64,000 nucleotides of DNA from Pseudomonadota bacterium (GTDB taxonomy: Bacteria > Pseudomonadota > Gammaproteobacteria > Xanthomonadales > Xanthomonadaceae), in the NCBI GenBank assembly GCA_023419315.1, contig JAEZYE010000052.1, forward strand, positions 124,001-188,000, read 5' to 3'. Of this stretch, positions 53,687-62,350 are shown piece by piece. Below the pieces are notes generated by a model. That model saw only the letters and a program-made list of their open reading frames with translations. It did no database searches and was not told where the DNA came from. The first letter of the stretch is position 1. Each line of letters starts with the position of its first letter. Made by a program: the position numbers and the translations under genes.

Positions 53687-54796
53687 TCAGCGCGCGTCCG
53701 CGGTGCCGAACACGCGCACCGCGTTCCGGTAGTAGATCTTGTCGATGACCTCGCGCGGCAGCGCCAGGCCCGGCACGTCGGCGTGGATCATCTCCACCCG
53801 CTGGGATTCGTCCGTCGCCAGATACCGCCAGTCCGAGCGCCACACAGCATCGGCAGAGGCACGGAATTCGGCCGCGTCATCGCCGGGATTGAACGTCAGG
53901 TCGGTGCCATAGAGCAGGCGATCCTGATAGCGGATGAAGAAGTCGCGGACCTTCTTCCGGTCCCGCACCGACTGGTACTGCACCTGGCTCATGCGGGCGG
54001 CGAGATCGACCGTCGCGTTCGGATACCGCTCCAGGAACCGGCCCAGCCGTTCAACGTCGTATTCCAGGCTGGCCATGTGCGCGCCGACGAAATCCAGCTC
54101 CGGATGCGCGGCGACGAAGCGGTCGCGCGCCGCCATCTGGTCCTCATAGCCGGGCTGATCCGGGTGCAGGTACATGTGGTACTGCGGATGCTTCGCGAAG
54201 TACTCGCGATCGTTGTCGGTGGTCATCTGATCCAGTGGCAGCCAGCAGTTGTGCGGCTCGCCCTGATGGCCAATCAGCGGAACGCCGAGCGCCTGGATGT
54301 GATCGGCGATCGGTGACAGGCCGGGGTCGTCGAGCATGATCAACCGGCCGTCAGCATTCTTTTCGACCATGCCGACGTTTTTCCACACCTTCACCGCGCG
54401 CGCGCCTTCGCCGATGGATTCGGCCAACGCGGCCTGGGTGCGTTCGGCCCATCCCGGTTGGCCGTAACCGTCCATCGAGAAGGTCGTCGCCCAATGCACG
54501 CGCGCGGGATCGGCACGCCGCTGCGCCGTGGCGGCCTGTTTCTGCAGCGCGATCGAAGGAAAGTCCGGGTAATCCACATTGATGGACAGCAATTCGAAGC
54601 CGTCGCGTCGCGCCTGCTCCACGAACGCGGGGTCGTCGCGATTGATGTGCACGTGCGCGTCGAACTTGCGGACCCTGGCGAAATCCTCCATCGCGTAGGC
54701 GCCGGTTTCGTCCGCGCCGGCCGAGGATGCCGGCGAAAGCGCCAAAAGCGCGGAAACGGCCAGGGACAGCAACGGCAGGCGGTATACGGCGACCAT
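53687..54796 (-). CDS. Exported amidohydrolase (PF04909, COG2159)
   Basis: This is a 369-residue metal-dependent hydrolase with a signal peptide cleaved near residue 27 (ASSAGA). Metal ligands are H48 and H50 in KFDAHVHIN, His in PLIGHQGEP, His in FVGAHMASL and Asp in YGTDLTFN. The usual cytoplasmic members are decarboxylases or lactone hydrolases; export is unusual. It is divergent from the GH36-type gene and shares the operator-bearing spacer, so it belongs to this locus. A role in removing N-acetyl or another substituent from sugars in the periplasm is inference, not shown by sequence. Confidence 0.85.
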   Translation of the reverse strand: MVAVYRLPLLSLAVSALLALSPASSAGADETGAYAMEDFARVRKFDAHVHINRDDPAFVEQARRDGFELLSINVDYPDFPSIALQKQAATAQRRADPARVHWATTFSMDGYGQPGWAERTQAALAESIGEGARAVKVWKNVGMVEKNADGRLIMLDDPGLSPIADHIQALGVPLIGHQGEPHNCWLPLDQMTTDNDREYFAKHPQYHMYLHPDQPGYEDQMAARDRFVAAHPELDFVGAHMASLEYDVERLGRFLERYPNATVDLAARMSQVQYQSVRDRKKVRDFFIRYQDRLLYGTDLTFNPGDDAAEFRASADAVWRSDWRYLATDESQRVEMIHADVPGLALPREVIDKIYYRNAVRVFGTADAR

Positions 54797-54813
54797 GGAA
54801 ACCCCGTCTTGGT

Positions 54814-54858
54814 AATTTAACGAAACTTATGTACAACATATCGCAACAAATGTGTTGC
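54814..54858. promoter_or_regulatory. Operator region between amidohydrolase and GH36-type genes
   Basis: It contains the 12-mer AATTTAACGAAA (54814-54825) shared with the DeoR/receptor spacer. It also has the dyads TATGT/ACATA (54828-54840) and GCAACA/TGTTGC (54843-54848 and 54853-54858). The region is strikingly AT-rich against its surroundings and holds the promoters of both divergent genes. Confidence 0.6.
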
Positions 54859-54913
54859 ATCAAACTGGGGCGTGGACCAGAATCGGGCGCACCCCGCTGT
54901 CAGGAAAGTCACA

Positions 54914-57007
54914 ATGCCGCCAATTGGACGCCGTTCCCTGCTGAAACTGCTGCCGGCCAGTGCCGCCCTTGCCTCCTTGCCCTTGGCGGCCTCCCGCGCG
55001 GCGGCTGCGGTCGCCGGCACGCCGGCCCGTGCGATCGCGCAGGATGGCGTGCTGGCCATCGGTTTCGACGGTGAATTGCGGACGCGACTGCTGCGCAACG
55101 GTCGCGCCGTCACGCCCTGGCAAGCCAGCGAGTCGCTGCTGCTGAAGGAGGGTCCGGTCGAGCAGTTCCGCTTCCGTTCGGAGGCGCGCGAAGCGGTCGA
55201 CGATCCCCGCCACGGCGCCGGCCACGTCCAGCGCGTCACCGGAATCTCCGAAGGCGGCATCGAGAAACAGGTCGAGATCACCTTCTTCCAGGCGTATCCC
55301 GGCCTGGCGATCACCCGCACGCGCTATCGCAATACAGGGCCGGCACCGATCGAAATCACCGGCTGGCGCAATGGCGCGCACGAACTCGCGGACGCGCCCG
55401 GCGGTTTCTGGAGCTTTTCCGGCGCCACGCATGAGGATCGCCGCGACTGGGTGCAGCCGATGGCGGCGGATTTCGATCAACGCAACACACTCGGCATGGA
55501 TGCCTCGGATTACGGTGGCGGCACGCCGGCGGCGAACATCTGGCGACGCGATCTCGGCCTGGCCGTCGGCCACGTCGAACCGGTGCCGCGCCTGGTCGAT
55601 CTGCCGGTGCGCAAGACATCGCGCGGCGCGGCCATCGCGGTGGAGTCGGCGCAGGAAGCGGTGCTCGCGCCGGGCGAAACGCTGTTCACCGATCGCACTT
55701 TCCTGTGCCTGCATGAAGGCGACCACTTCGCCCCGCTCGCGCAGTACCAGCAGTTCATGGAACGCGAGGGCATTCGCGCGCCGAAACCGCCGGAATCGGC
55801 ATTCGCACCGATCTGGTGTGCGTGGGGATACGAGCGCGAGTTCACCACCGAGCAGGTCATCGCGACGCTGCCGAAGGTGCGCGAGCTCGGCTTCGAATGG
55901 GCCGTGCTCGATGACGGCTGGCAGACCAATGAAGGCGACTGGAAGATCGATACGCGCAAGTTTCCGCGCGGCGATGCGGACATGCGCGCCTTCGCCAGGG
56001 CGGTGCGCGCGCAGGGGCTGCGCCCGCGCCTGTGGCTCGCGCCGCTGGCCGCGGATCCCGGAAGCGACGTCCTGCACGAACACACGGACATGCTGCTGCT
56101 GGACAAGGACGGCGCTTTCCAGAAGGTCAGCTGGTGGAATGCGCTGACGCAATGTCCGGCCTACCCGCCGACGATCGATTTCTACGTGGCGCTGGTGAAG
56201 AAGATCATCGGTGACTGGGGATTCGAGGGCATCAAGCTCGATGGCCAGCATCTCAATGCGGTCGCGCCCTGCCACAACCCGGCCCACAAGCACGCGCATC
56301 CGAACGAGTCGTTCGAGAAGATGGGCGAGTTCTGGAACGCGATCTACCGGGCCGCGCACGAAGCCAATCCGGAAGCCGTGGTCGAGCTGTGCCCGTGTGG
56401 CACCGCGTTCGCCTTCCACAACCTGCCCGCCACCGATCAGTTCCCGTCCTCGGATCCGCTGTCGTCGTGGCAGGTGCGCAGCAAGGGCAAGACGGTGAAG
56501 GCCTTGTTCGGGCGCGGCAGCAGCTATGCGGGCGACCATGTCGAACTCAGTGACGGCCGCGACGATTTTGCGTCCAGCGTCGGCATCGGCGCGGTGATCT
56601 CGACCAAGTTCACCTGGCCGGAAGACACCGACAAGCCGATGCAGCCGCTGCCGCCCGGTGGCTATGTGCTGACACCGGAAAAGGAAGCGCTGTGGAAGAA
56701 GTGGGTCGATCTGTACAAGGCGCACATGCTGCCGAAGGGTGAGTATCGCGGCGCGTTGTACGACATCGGTTTCGACAAGCCGGAAACGCACGCCATCGCG
56801 AAGGACGGCGCGATGTACTACACGTTCTATGCCGATGAATGGAACGGCCCCGTGCAGTTGCGTGGCCTGGGTGAGGGTGCATGGCGCGTGCGCGATCTGT
56901 TCAATGACCGCGATCTGGGCCAGGTGGATGCACGCGCGAACACGCTGAGTGTTTCGTTCAAGCGCTTCCTGCTGCTGCAGGCCGCGCCCGTGGGAGCCAA
57001 CGCATGA
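54914..57007 (+). CDS. GH36-type alpha-galactosidase/alpha-N-acetylgalactosaminidase, Tat-exported
   Basis: This is a 697-residue enzyme with a Tat signal (GRRSLLKLLPASAAL). An N-terminal beta-sandwich (to about 290) precedes a melibiase-type barrel: WCAWGYEREFTTEQV, VLDDGWQ, nucleophile Asp443 in IKLDGQHLN and acid/base Asp514 in FPSSDPLS. The all-important KWDMN motif of ordinary GH36 alpha-galactosidases reads KLDGQ here, and the residues after the nucleophile differ, so substrate specificity is probably different. The amino-sugar genes that follow suggest alpha-linked GalNAc or galactosamine. It overlaps the permease gene by four bases. I start at 54914 because the upstream frame to 54872 would mask the Tat signal. 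Confidence 0.85.
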   Translation: MPPIGRRSLLKLLPASAALASLPLAASRAAAAVAGTPARAIAQDGVLAIGFDGELRTRLLRNGRAVTPWQASESLLLKEGPVEQFRFRSEAREAVDDPRHGAGHVQRVTGISEGGIEKQVEITFFQAYPGLAITRTRYRNTGPAPIEITGWRNGAHELADAPGGFWSFSGATHEDRRDWVQPMAADFDQRNTLGMDASDYGGGTPAANIWRRDLGLAVGHVEPVPRLVDLPVRKTSRGAAIAVESAQEAVLAPGETLFTDRTFLCLHEGDHFAPLAQYQQFMEREGIRAPKPPESAFAPIWCAWGYEREFTTEQVIATLPKVRELGFEWAVLDDGWQTNEGDWKIDTRKFPRGDADMRAFARAVRAQGLRPRLWLAPLAADPGSDVLHEHTDMLLLDKDGAFQKVSWWNALTQCPAYPPTIDFYVALVKKIIGDWGFEGIKLDGQHLNAVAPCHNPAHKHAHPNESFEKMGEFWNAIYRAAHEANPEAVVELCPCGTAFAFHNLPATDQFPSSDPLSSWQVRSKGKTVKALFGRGSSYAGDHVELSDGRDDFASSVGIGAVISTKFTWPEDTDKPMQPLPPGGYVLTPEKEALWKKWVDLYKAHMLPKGEYRGALYDIGFDKPETHAIAKDGAMYYTFYADEWNGPVQLRGLGEGAWRVRDLFNDRDLGQVDARANTLSVSFKRFLLLQAAPVGANA

Positions 57008-57924
57008 TCGCCACGCCGGCGGCGATGCGCGCGCCGCGCAGCTGGATCGTCTACGCGTTGATCACGGTCGCGTTGTGGGGCGTGTGGGGAGCATTGGCGG
57101 GATTGTCCGCCCAGCATGGATTTCCCGACACGCTGGTCTATGTTGTCTGGGCGCTGACGATGATTCCGCCGGCGTTGTTCGTGCTGTGGCGCAATGGCTG
57201 GCAACTGGATAGGCATCCGCGCGCGGCGGTGTACGGCCTGCTGATCGGCCTGCTCGGCGCTGGCGGGCAGATGTTGCTGTTCCACACGCTCACGATCGGT
57301 CCGGCGTATTTCGTGTTTCCGATCATTTCGTTGTCGCCGGTGGTGACCATCGCGCTGTCCTTCGTGCTGTTGCGCGAACGCACGGGCAAGCTTGGCGCGC
57401 TCGGCATCGTGCTCGCGCTGATCGCGCTGCCCTTGTTCGACCTGTCATTCGCCCAAGGCAGTGCGCAAGGTCTGGGCTGGTTCGCGCTGTCGCTGATGAT
57501 CATGCTCGCCTGGGGCGTGCAGGCGTATTTCATGAAGCTGGCCAACCACAGCGTCAGCGCCGAAAGCATCTTCTTCTACATGATGATCGGTGCGCTGCTG
57601 CTGATTCCCGTCGCGTGGGGCATGACCGACTGGACACAGCCGATCAACACCGGGCTCGATGGTCCGTGGATGACCGCCGCGATCCAGATCCTCAACGCCA
57701 TCGGCGCACTCACGCTGGTGTTCGCGTTCCGCCATGGCAAGGCGATCGTCGTCGCGCCGCTGACCAATGCCGGCGCACCGCTGGTCACCGCGGTGCTGTC
57801 GTTGCTGTTCGCGGGCGTCGTGCCCGGCCCCTTGAAGATCGTTGGCCTGGTGCTGGCACTCATCGCCTCGCTGCTGCTCGTGCTCGAACCCGAACGCGAC
57901 GTCGCGGCGGGCCCGAACTCCTGA
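57004..57924 (+). CDS. EamA/DMT-family inner-membrane permease
   Basis: This is a 306-residue protein with ten hydrophobic helices arranged as two EamA repeats (ALWGVWGALAGLS and LMIMLAWGVQAYFMKLA begin each half). The end LVLALIASLLLVLEPE is typical. DMT transporters carry small metabolites; here the operon context suggests uptake of the sugar freed by the GH36-type enzyme. Use of this family for amino sugars would be unusual, since PTS or MFS permeases are the common solution. It is translationally coupled to the GH36-type gene. Confidence 0.85.
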   Translation: MIATPAAMRAPRSWIVYALITVALWGVWGALAGLSAQHGFPDTLVYVVWALTMIPPALFVLWRNGWQLDRHPRAAVYGLLIGLLGAGGQMLLFHTLTIGPAYFVFPIISLSPVVTIALSFVLLRERTGKLGALGIVLALIALPLFDLSFAQGSAQGLGWFALSLMIMLAWGVQAYFMKLANHSVSAESIFFYMMIGALLLIPVAWGMTDWTQPINTGLDGPWMTAAIQILNAIGALTLVFAFRHGKAIVVAPLTNAGAPLVTAVLSLLFAGVVPGPLKIVGLVLALIASLLLVLEPERDVAAGPNS

Positions 57925-57935
57925 CGGACTTCCGC

Positions 57936-59225
57936 ATGCGTACCCTTCTCGACCTCGTTGCACGCCACAAGCAGGGCCAGTCCATCGGCGTGACTTCGAT
58001 CTGTTCGGCCCATCCCATCGTGATCGAAGCGACGCTGCGCCACGCGAAGCGTCATGGCGACGGCGGCGTGCTGTTCGAGGCGACCTGCAACCAGGTCAAC
58101 CAGGATGGCGGCTATACCGGCATGACGCCGTCGGACTTCGTGGCCTTCGTGCACGGCATTGCGGAAGAAGTCGGCTTCGATCCCGCACGCATTGCACTGG
58201 GCGGCGATCATCTCGGCCCCAATCCGTGGACCGCACTCGATGGCGAAGCCGCGATGGCGAAGGCGGAAGTGATGGTGGCCGCGTTCGTCGCCGCCGGCTT
58301 CCGCAAGATCCATCTGGACTGTTCGATGTCGTGTGCAGGCGATCCCGCGCCGCTGCCGGAAGCCGTGATTGTCGAACGCGCGGTGCGGCTGTGCCGTGTC
58401 GCCGAAGCGGCATGGCGGCAGGCGGGGGGTGAGCCGCCGGTCTACGTGGTCGGCACCGAAGTGCCGGTGCCCGGTGGCGCGACCGAAGCCATCGAAGGCC
58501 TGCAGGTCACCACGCCGCAAGCGGCGCTGGCGACGATTGACGCGCATCGCGCCGCATTCGCGGCCGCCGGACTCGATGCGGCCTGGGAACGTGTGATTGC
58601 CTCGGTCGTGCAGCCGGGCGTCGAATTCGATCATCACGACGTCATCGACTATGTGCCACAGAAAGCGCGCGATCTGAGCAAGGCGATTGCAGGCGTACCG
58701 GGCATGGTGTTCGAGGCGCATTCCACCGATTACCAGACGCGCGATGCCCTTTCGCAACTCGTGCGGGATCACTTCGCGATACTCAAGGTCGGCCCCGGCC
58801 TGACGTTCGCCCTGCGCGAAGCGCTGTGGGCGCTGGATGCCATCGAGCGCGAGTGGATCGCCCCGGAAGTGCGGGCGGACCTGCGCGGTGTCGTGTTCCG
58901 CCGCATGCGCGAACAGCCCGGCTACTGGCAGCGCTACTATCACGGCGAAGGCCACGCGCTGGCGATCGACATGCAGTACAGCCTCAGCGATCGCATGCGC
59001 TATTACTGGCCCGACGCCGACATCGAACAGGCGCGCGAAGCGCTGTTCGACAACCTGCGCGCGAATCCACCGCCGCTGCCACTGATCAGCCAATACCTCC
59101 CCCACGCATTGCATGCGCTGCGCAACGGATACGCGGATCCCGATCCGCTTTCCCTGGCGATGGCGCATGTCGGTGCGGTCCTCGATGACTATCACGATGC
59201 CTGCCACCCCCATGACGACCGTTGA
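57936..59225 (+). CDS. GatZ/KbaZ-family protein (tagatose-bisphosphate aldolase subunit family or tagatose-6-P epimerase)
   Basis: This is a 429-residue protein of the GatZ/KbaZ family. Family motifs are intact: SICSAHP, FEATCNQVNQDGGYTGM, GGDHLGPNPW, CSMSCAGDP, GTEVPVPGGA, FEAHSTDYQ and KVGPGLTFALREALWAL. In E. coli these proteins support the catalytic aldolases GatY and KbaY. No GatY/KbaY gene is in this window. Stand-alone members have, to my recollection, been reported to epimerise tagatose 6-phosphate and fructose 6-phosphate at C4. The acidic, His and Asp residues that could bind metal are all kept here, which argues against a purely structural role. It overlaps the AgaS gene by 14 bases. 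Confidence 0.88.
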   Translation: MRTLLDLVARHKQGQSIGVTSICSAHPIVIEATLRHAKRHGDGGVLFEATCNQVNQDGGYTGMTPSDFVAFVHGIAEEVGFDPARIALGGDHLGPNPWTALDGEAAMAKAEVMVAAFVAAGFRKIHLDCSMSCAGDPAPLPEAVIVERAVRLCRVAEAAWRQAGGEPPVYVVGTEVPVPGGATEAIEGLQVTTPQAALATIDAHRAAFAAAGLDAAWERVIASVVQPGVEFDHHDVIDYVPQKARDLSKAIAGVPGMVFEAHSTDYQTRDALSQLVRDHFAILKVGPGLTFALREALWALDAIEREWIAPEVRADLRGVVFRRMREQPGYWQRYYHGEGHALAIDMQYSLSDRMRYYWPDADIEQAREALFDNLRANPPPLPLISQYLPHALHALRNGYADPDPLSLAMAHVGAVLDDYHDACHPHDDR

Positions 59226-60384
59226 AGCCCCCGCCGAATCCCTCGGGATACCCGAAGACACACTCGCCAACGCGGGTGCGCTCTGGACCGCCCGCGAGAT
59301 TGCGCAGCAACCGCGCATGCTCGAACGCACGCATGCGCTGCTGGCGGACCTGCGCGAGCACATCGATGCGTTCGTGGCGCCGCTCGCGCAGGATGCGCGC
59401 GCCCGCGTGATCCTCACCGGCGCCGGCACGTCCGCCTACATCGGGCAATGCCTGGCGCCCTGGCTGGATCGCCGGCTTGCCGCCCGCGTGGACGCGGTGC
59501 CGACGACGGATCTGGTCAGCTGCCCGGAACTCCACCTGGATCCGGACCAGCCGTTGCTGCTGGTGTCATTCGGCCGGTCCGGCAACAGTCCGGAAAGCAT
59601 TGCCGCCGTCGAGCTGGCCGAGGCGCAGGTGCGCGATGTCCGCCACCTGATCGTCACCTGCAATCCGCAGGGCGCGCTGGCCCGCATGTCGGTACGGCAG
59701 GCCCTCACGCTGCAACTGCCCGAAGAGACCCATGACGTCAGCTTTGCGATGACCTCCAGTTTCAGCTGCATGCTGTATGCAACGCGGCAGGCGCTGTCGC
59801 CGGACAGCACCGATGCGGGCACGGTGGCCGCGATCGCCACGGCCACGGCGGACGTGATCACGCGCGGCCGGCCGATGCTGGAAGATCTTGCCGCGCAGGG
59901 ATTCGATCGCGTGGTCTATCTGGGCAGCGGCCTGCTGCAGGGCCTCGCCCGCGAGGCCTCGCTGAAACTGGGCGAACTGACCAACGGGGCGGTCGCCACC
60001 TGCTTCGATACGCCGCTGGGCTTCCGCCACGGTCCCAAAACCTTCATCACCGCCAATACGCTGGTGGTGGTGTTCGTGTCCAACGACCCGCTGACGCGCC
60101 GCTACGACCACGATCTGATTGACGAACTCCGTGGCGACGCCTGCGCCGCACGCGTGATCGAAATCGCCGCACGGCCGCGCGCGGAAGCCGCGGCGCATAC
60201 CTTGCCGGTCGCCGGGCTGGCCGGCGCGAACGACATCGATCTGCTCTGGCCCTATGTGGCGGCGGCGCAGATCTTTGCGTTCGGCAGTTCGCTCACGCGC
60301 GGGCTGTCACCCGACAATCCAAACAAGCAGGGCACGGTGAACCGTGTCGTGCAGGGCGTGCGCATCCACGCACGCGACGCATGA
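59212..60384 (+). CDS. agaS: AgaS-type SIS-domain galactosamine-6-phosphate deaminase/isomerase
   Basis: This is a 390-residue protein with two SIS domains (about 45-190 and 215-350). The first begins VILTGAGTSAYIG and contains SFGRSGNSPES; the second contains VYLGSGLLQGLAREASLKLGEL. The C-terminal signature SPDNPNKQGTVNRVVQGV is specific to AgaS proteins. AgaS converts galactosamine 6-phosphate to tagatose 6-phosphate plus ammonia in the cytoplasm. The start at 59212 overlaps gatZ by 14 bases, and its stop overlaps the kinase by four. Confidence 0.93.
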   Translation: MTTVEAPAESLGIPEDTLANAGALWTAREIAQQPRMLERTHALLADLREHIDAFVAPLAQDARARVILTGAGTSAYIGQCLAPWLDRRLAARVDAVPTTDLVSCPELHLDPDQPLLLVSFGRSGNSPESIAAVELAEAQVRDVRHLIVTCNPQGALARMSVRQALTLQLPEETHDVSFAMTSSFSCMLYATRQALSPDSTDAGTVAAIATATADVITRGRPMLEDLAAQGFDRVVYLGSGLLQGLAREASLKLGELTNGAVATCFDTPLGFRHGPKTFITANTLVVVFVSNDPLTRRYDHDLIDELRGDACAARVIEIAARPRAEAAAHTLPVAGLAGANDIDLLWPYVAAAQIFAFGSSLTRGLSPDNPNKQGTVNRVVQGVRIHARDA

Positions 60385-61337
60385 GTACAGCCTTCTTCCT
60401 CGGCGTCGATGGCGGCGGCACCAAGACGCGCTTCGCCCTGATCGACGATCGCGGCGTGCTCGTCGCGCAGGCGCAGCGCGGCACGACGTACCACCCGCAG
60501 GTCGGGCTCGACGGCGTGCGCGACATCCTTCGCGACGGCGTGGAGGAACTGCTCGCGTCGGCGGGGCTGCCGCGCGAAGCGATTGCATTCGCCTTCTTCG
60601 GGCTGCCGGCACACGGCGAGGACAGCCACGCCACGCCGCTGCTCGATGCGATTCCGGCCGGCGTGCTGGGCCACGATCGATACCGCTGCGACAACGACAT
60701 GGTCTGCGGCTGGGCGGGATCCCTGGCCTGCGCCGATGGCATCAACATCGTGGCGGGCACCGGATCCATCGGCTACGGGCAGCGGCAGGGCATCGGTGCG
60801 CGCGCCGGGGGCTGGGGCGAAGCCTTCTCCGATGAGGGATCGGCGCACTGGATTGCGGTGCAGGGATTGAACCTGTATTCGCGCATGAGCGATGGCCGCG
60901 CGCCGATTGGGCCGCTCCACGATCTGCTGAACGACACGCTGCAGCTGGAATCGGATCTCGACCTCTGCGCGCGCATCTATGGGGAACACGCGTACACGCG
61001 CGGCGAGATCGCGCAGCTGTCGGTGCTCGTCGCACGCGCTGCCGAAGCCGGCGACACGCAGGCGCACGCGATCTTCGCGCAGGCCGGCAAGGAACTGGCG
61101 GCGATTGCCGACGCGCTGCGTCGCGCGCTGCGGTTCGAGGATGGCGAAACCATTCCTCTCTCGTGGTCCGGTGGCGCCTTCAGCGCGGGCGCGTTGCTGT
61201 TGCAGCCGTTCGAAGCCGCGTTGCATCTGGCCTGTGCCGGGTTCCAGTTGCGCGCGCCCCTGCACGAGCCTCACTACGGCGCAGCGCTGTATGCGGCGCG
61301 GCTCGGTGGATGTCCGCTCACGCCCCCGGTTTCCTGA
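60381..61337 (+). CDS. BadF/BadG/BcrA/BcrD-type sugar kinase (amino-sugar kinase)
   Basis: This is a 318-residue ASKHA-fold kinase. It shows phosphate-1 FFLGVDGGGTKTRFALID, a connect/phosphate-2 region VAGTGSIGYG, the substrate-side NDMVCGWAGSLA, and an adenosine motif WSGGAFSAGAL. The closest characterised relatives are N-acetylglucosamine and N-acetylgalactosamine kinases of this superfamily. In this operon it would phosphorylate galactosamine or GalNAc. It is the last gene of the amino-sugar operon, 154 bases before the stressosome genes. Confidence 0.88.
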   Translation: MSTAFFLGVDGGGTKTRFALIDDRGVLVAQAQRGTTYHPQVGLDGVRDILRDGVEELLASAGLPREAIAFAFFGLPAHGEDSHATPLLDAIPAGVLGHDRYRCDNDMVCGWAGSLACADGINIVAGTGSIGYGQRQGIGARAGGWGEAFSDEGSAHWIAVQGLNLYSRMSDGRAPIGPLHDLLNDTLQLESDLDLCARIYGEHAYTRGEIAQLSVLVARAAEAGDTQAHAIFAQAGKELAAIADALRRALRFEDGETIPLSWSGGAFSAGALLLQPFEAALHLACAGFQLRAPLHEPHYGAALYAARLGGCPLTPPVS

Positions 61338-61491
61338 GTCGGCATGTCTTCGGATTGCGCCGGCATCGAGAGCGTCACGATGCGCGGGTGTAAAGGCGGC
61401 GTGAAGACCCGCTGGCACTGTTCAATTTTGTAGTCAAGCCCGCCTCGTTTGCTCTAGGCTGTGTGCCCTTATTCACACTTGGCACTTCCGC

Positions 61492-62346
61492 ATGGCCGCA
61501 TTGCAGGCGCGCACTATCAAGAGAATGCAGCACGACGAAGCCGCGCTGCTGCAAAGCTGGCAGGCCAATCTGAAGGCGCAGGGCGCCGCACATGAAACGC
61601 GCATCTCCGCGCAGGAACTGGATGCACAGACGCGCGAGTTCCTGCGGCTGCTGCTGGAAGGCATCTCGCGCGGCGATCTGGATGTCCTGCAGAACCGCGA
61701 ATGGGACGAACTGCGGCAGTTCCTCGAACGTGTGTCGCGCAGCCGCGCCTCGCAGGGATTCGCATCGCATGACACGGCCTATTTCATCTTCTCGATGAAG
61801 CGCCCGCTGTTCGATCTGATCCAGGCCGAGTACGGCGACTCGCCGAAGGATCTGGCCGCCGAGATGTGGTCGGTGTCCGAACTGCTCGACTCGCTGGGCA
61901 TGCACACCATCCGCACGTTCCAGAAGACGCGCGAGGACATCATCATCCGCCAGCAGGAAGAACTGCTGGAGCTGTCCACGCCGGTGGTCAAGCTGTGGGA
62001 AGGCGTACTGGCGCTGCCGATGATCGGCACGCTCGACTCGCAGCGCACGCAGGTGGTGATGGAATCCCTGCTCCAGCGCATCGTCGAAACCGGGTCGGAA
62101 ATCGCGATCATCGACATCACCGGCGTGCCGACCGTGGACACGCTGGTGGCGCAGCACCTGCTGAAGACCGTCACCGCCATCCGCCTGATGGGTGCGGACG
62201 CCATCATCAGCGGCGTGCGGCCGCAGATTGCCCAGACCATCGTCCACCTCGGTCTCGATCTCCAGGGCATCACCACCAAGGCCAATCTCTCCGATGCGCT
62301 CGCGCTGGCGCTGAAGCGTTCCGGCTTCAGCGTGTCGAAGGGCTGA
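61492..62346 (+). CDS. rsbR: RsbR-type stressosome sensor protein (RsbRD_N plus STAS)
   Basis: This is a 284-residue stressosome scaffold protein. The N-terminal helical domain (about 1-145) is of the RsbRD_N type, without a haem or PAS fold. A linker helix (KTREDIIIRQQEELLEL) leads to the STAS domain (160-280). Residues that correspond to the RsbT-phosphorylated threonines are T180 in IGTLDSQR and T217 in PTVDTLVA. It would form the shell of the cytoplasmic 1.8-MDa complex with RsbS. It is the first gene of a four-gene module; a weak TTGTAG...GCTCTA promoter-like pair lies about 60 bases upstream. Confidence 0.92.
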   Translation: MAALQARTIKRMQHDEAALLQSWQANLKAQGAAHETRISAQELDAQTREFLRLLLEGISRGDLDVLQNREWDELRQFLERVSRSRASQGFASHDTAYFIFSMKRPLFDLIQAEYGDSPKDLAAEMWSVSELLDSLGMHTIRTFQKTREDIIIRQQEELLELSTPVVKLWEGVLALPMIGTLDSQRTQVVMESLLQRIVETGSEIAIIDITGVPTVDTLVAQHLLKTVTAIRLMGADAIISGVRPQIAQTIVHLGLDLQGITTKANLSDALALALKRSGFSVSKG

Positions 62347-62350
62347 GCCG

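Noticed and set aside
57576..59429. A 617-codon minus-strand open frame opposite the permease and GatZ genes
   Set aside because: It has low-complexity composition, and the true genes on the plus strand have overlapping starts and family signatures.
61400..61491. Promoter TTGTAG-17-GCTCTA before rsbR
   Set aside because: Both boxes match the consensus poorly. I mention it only in the rsbR entry and do not report it as a feature.
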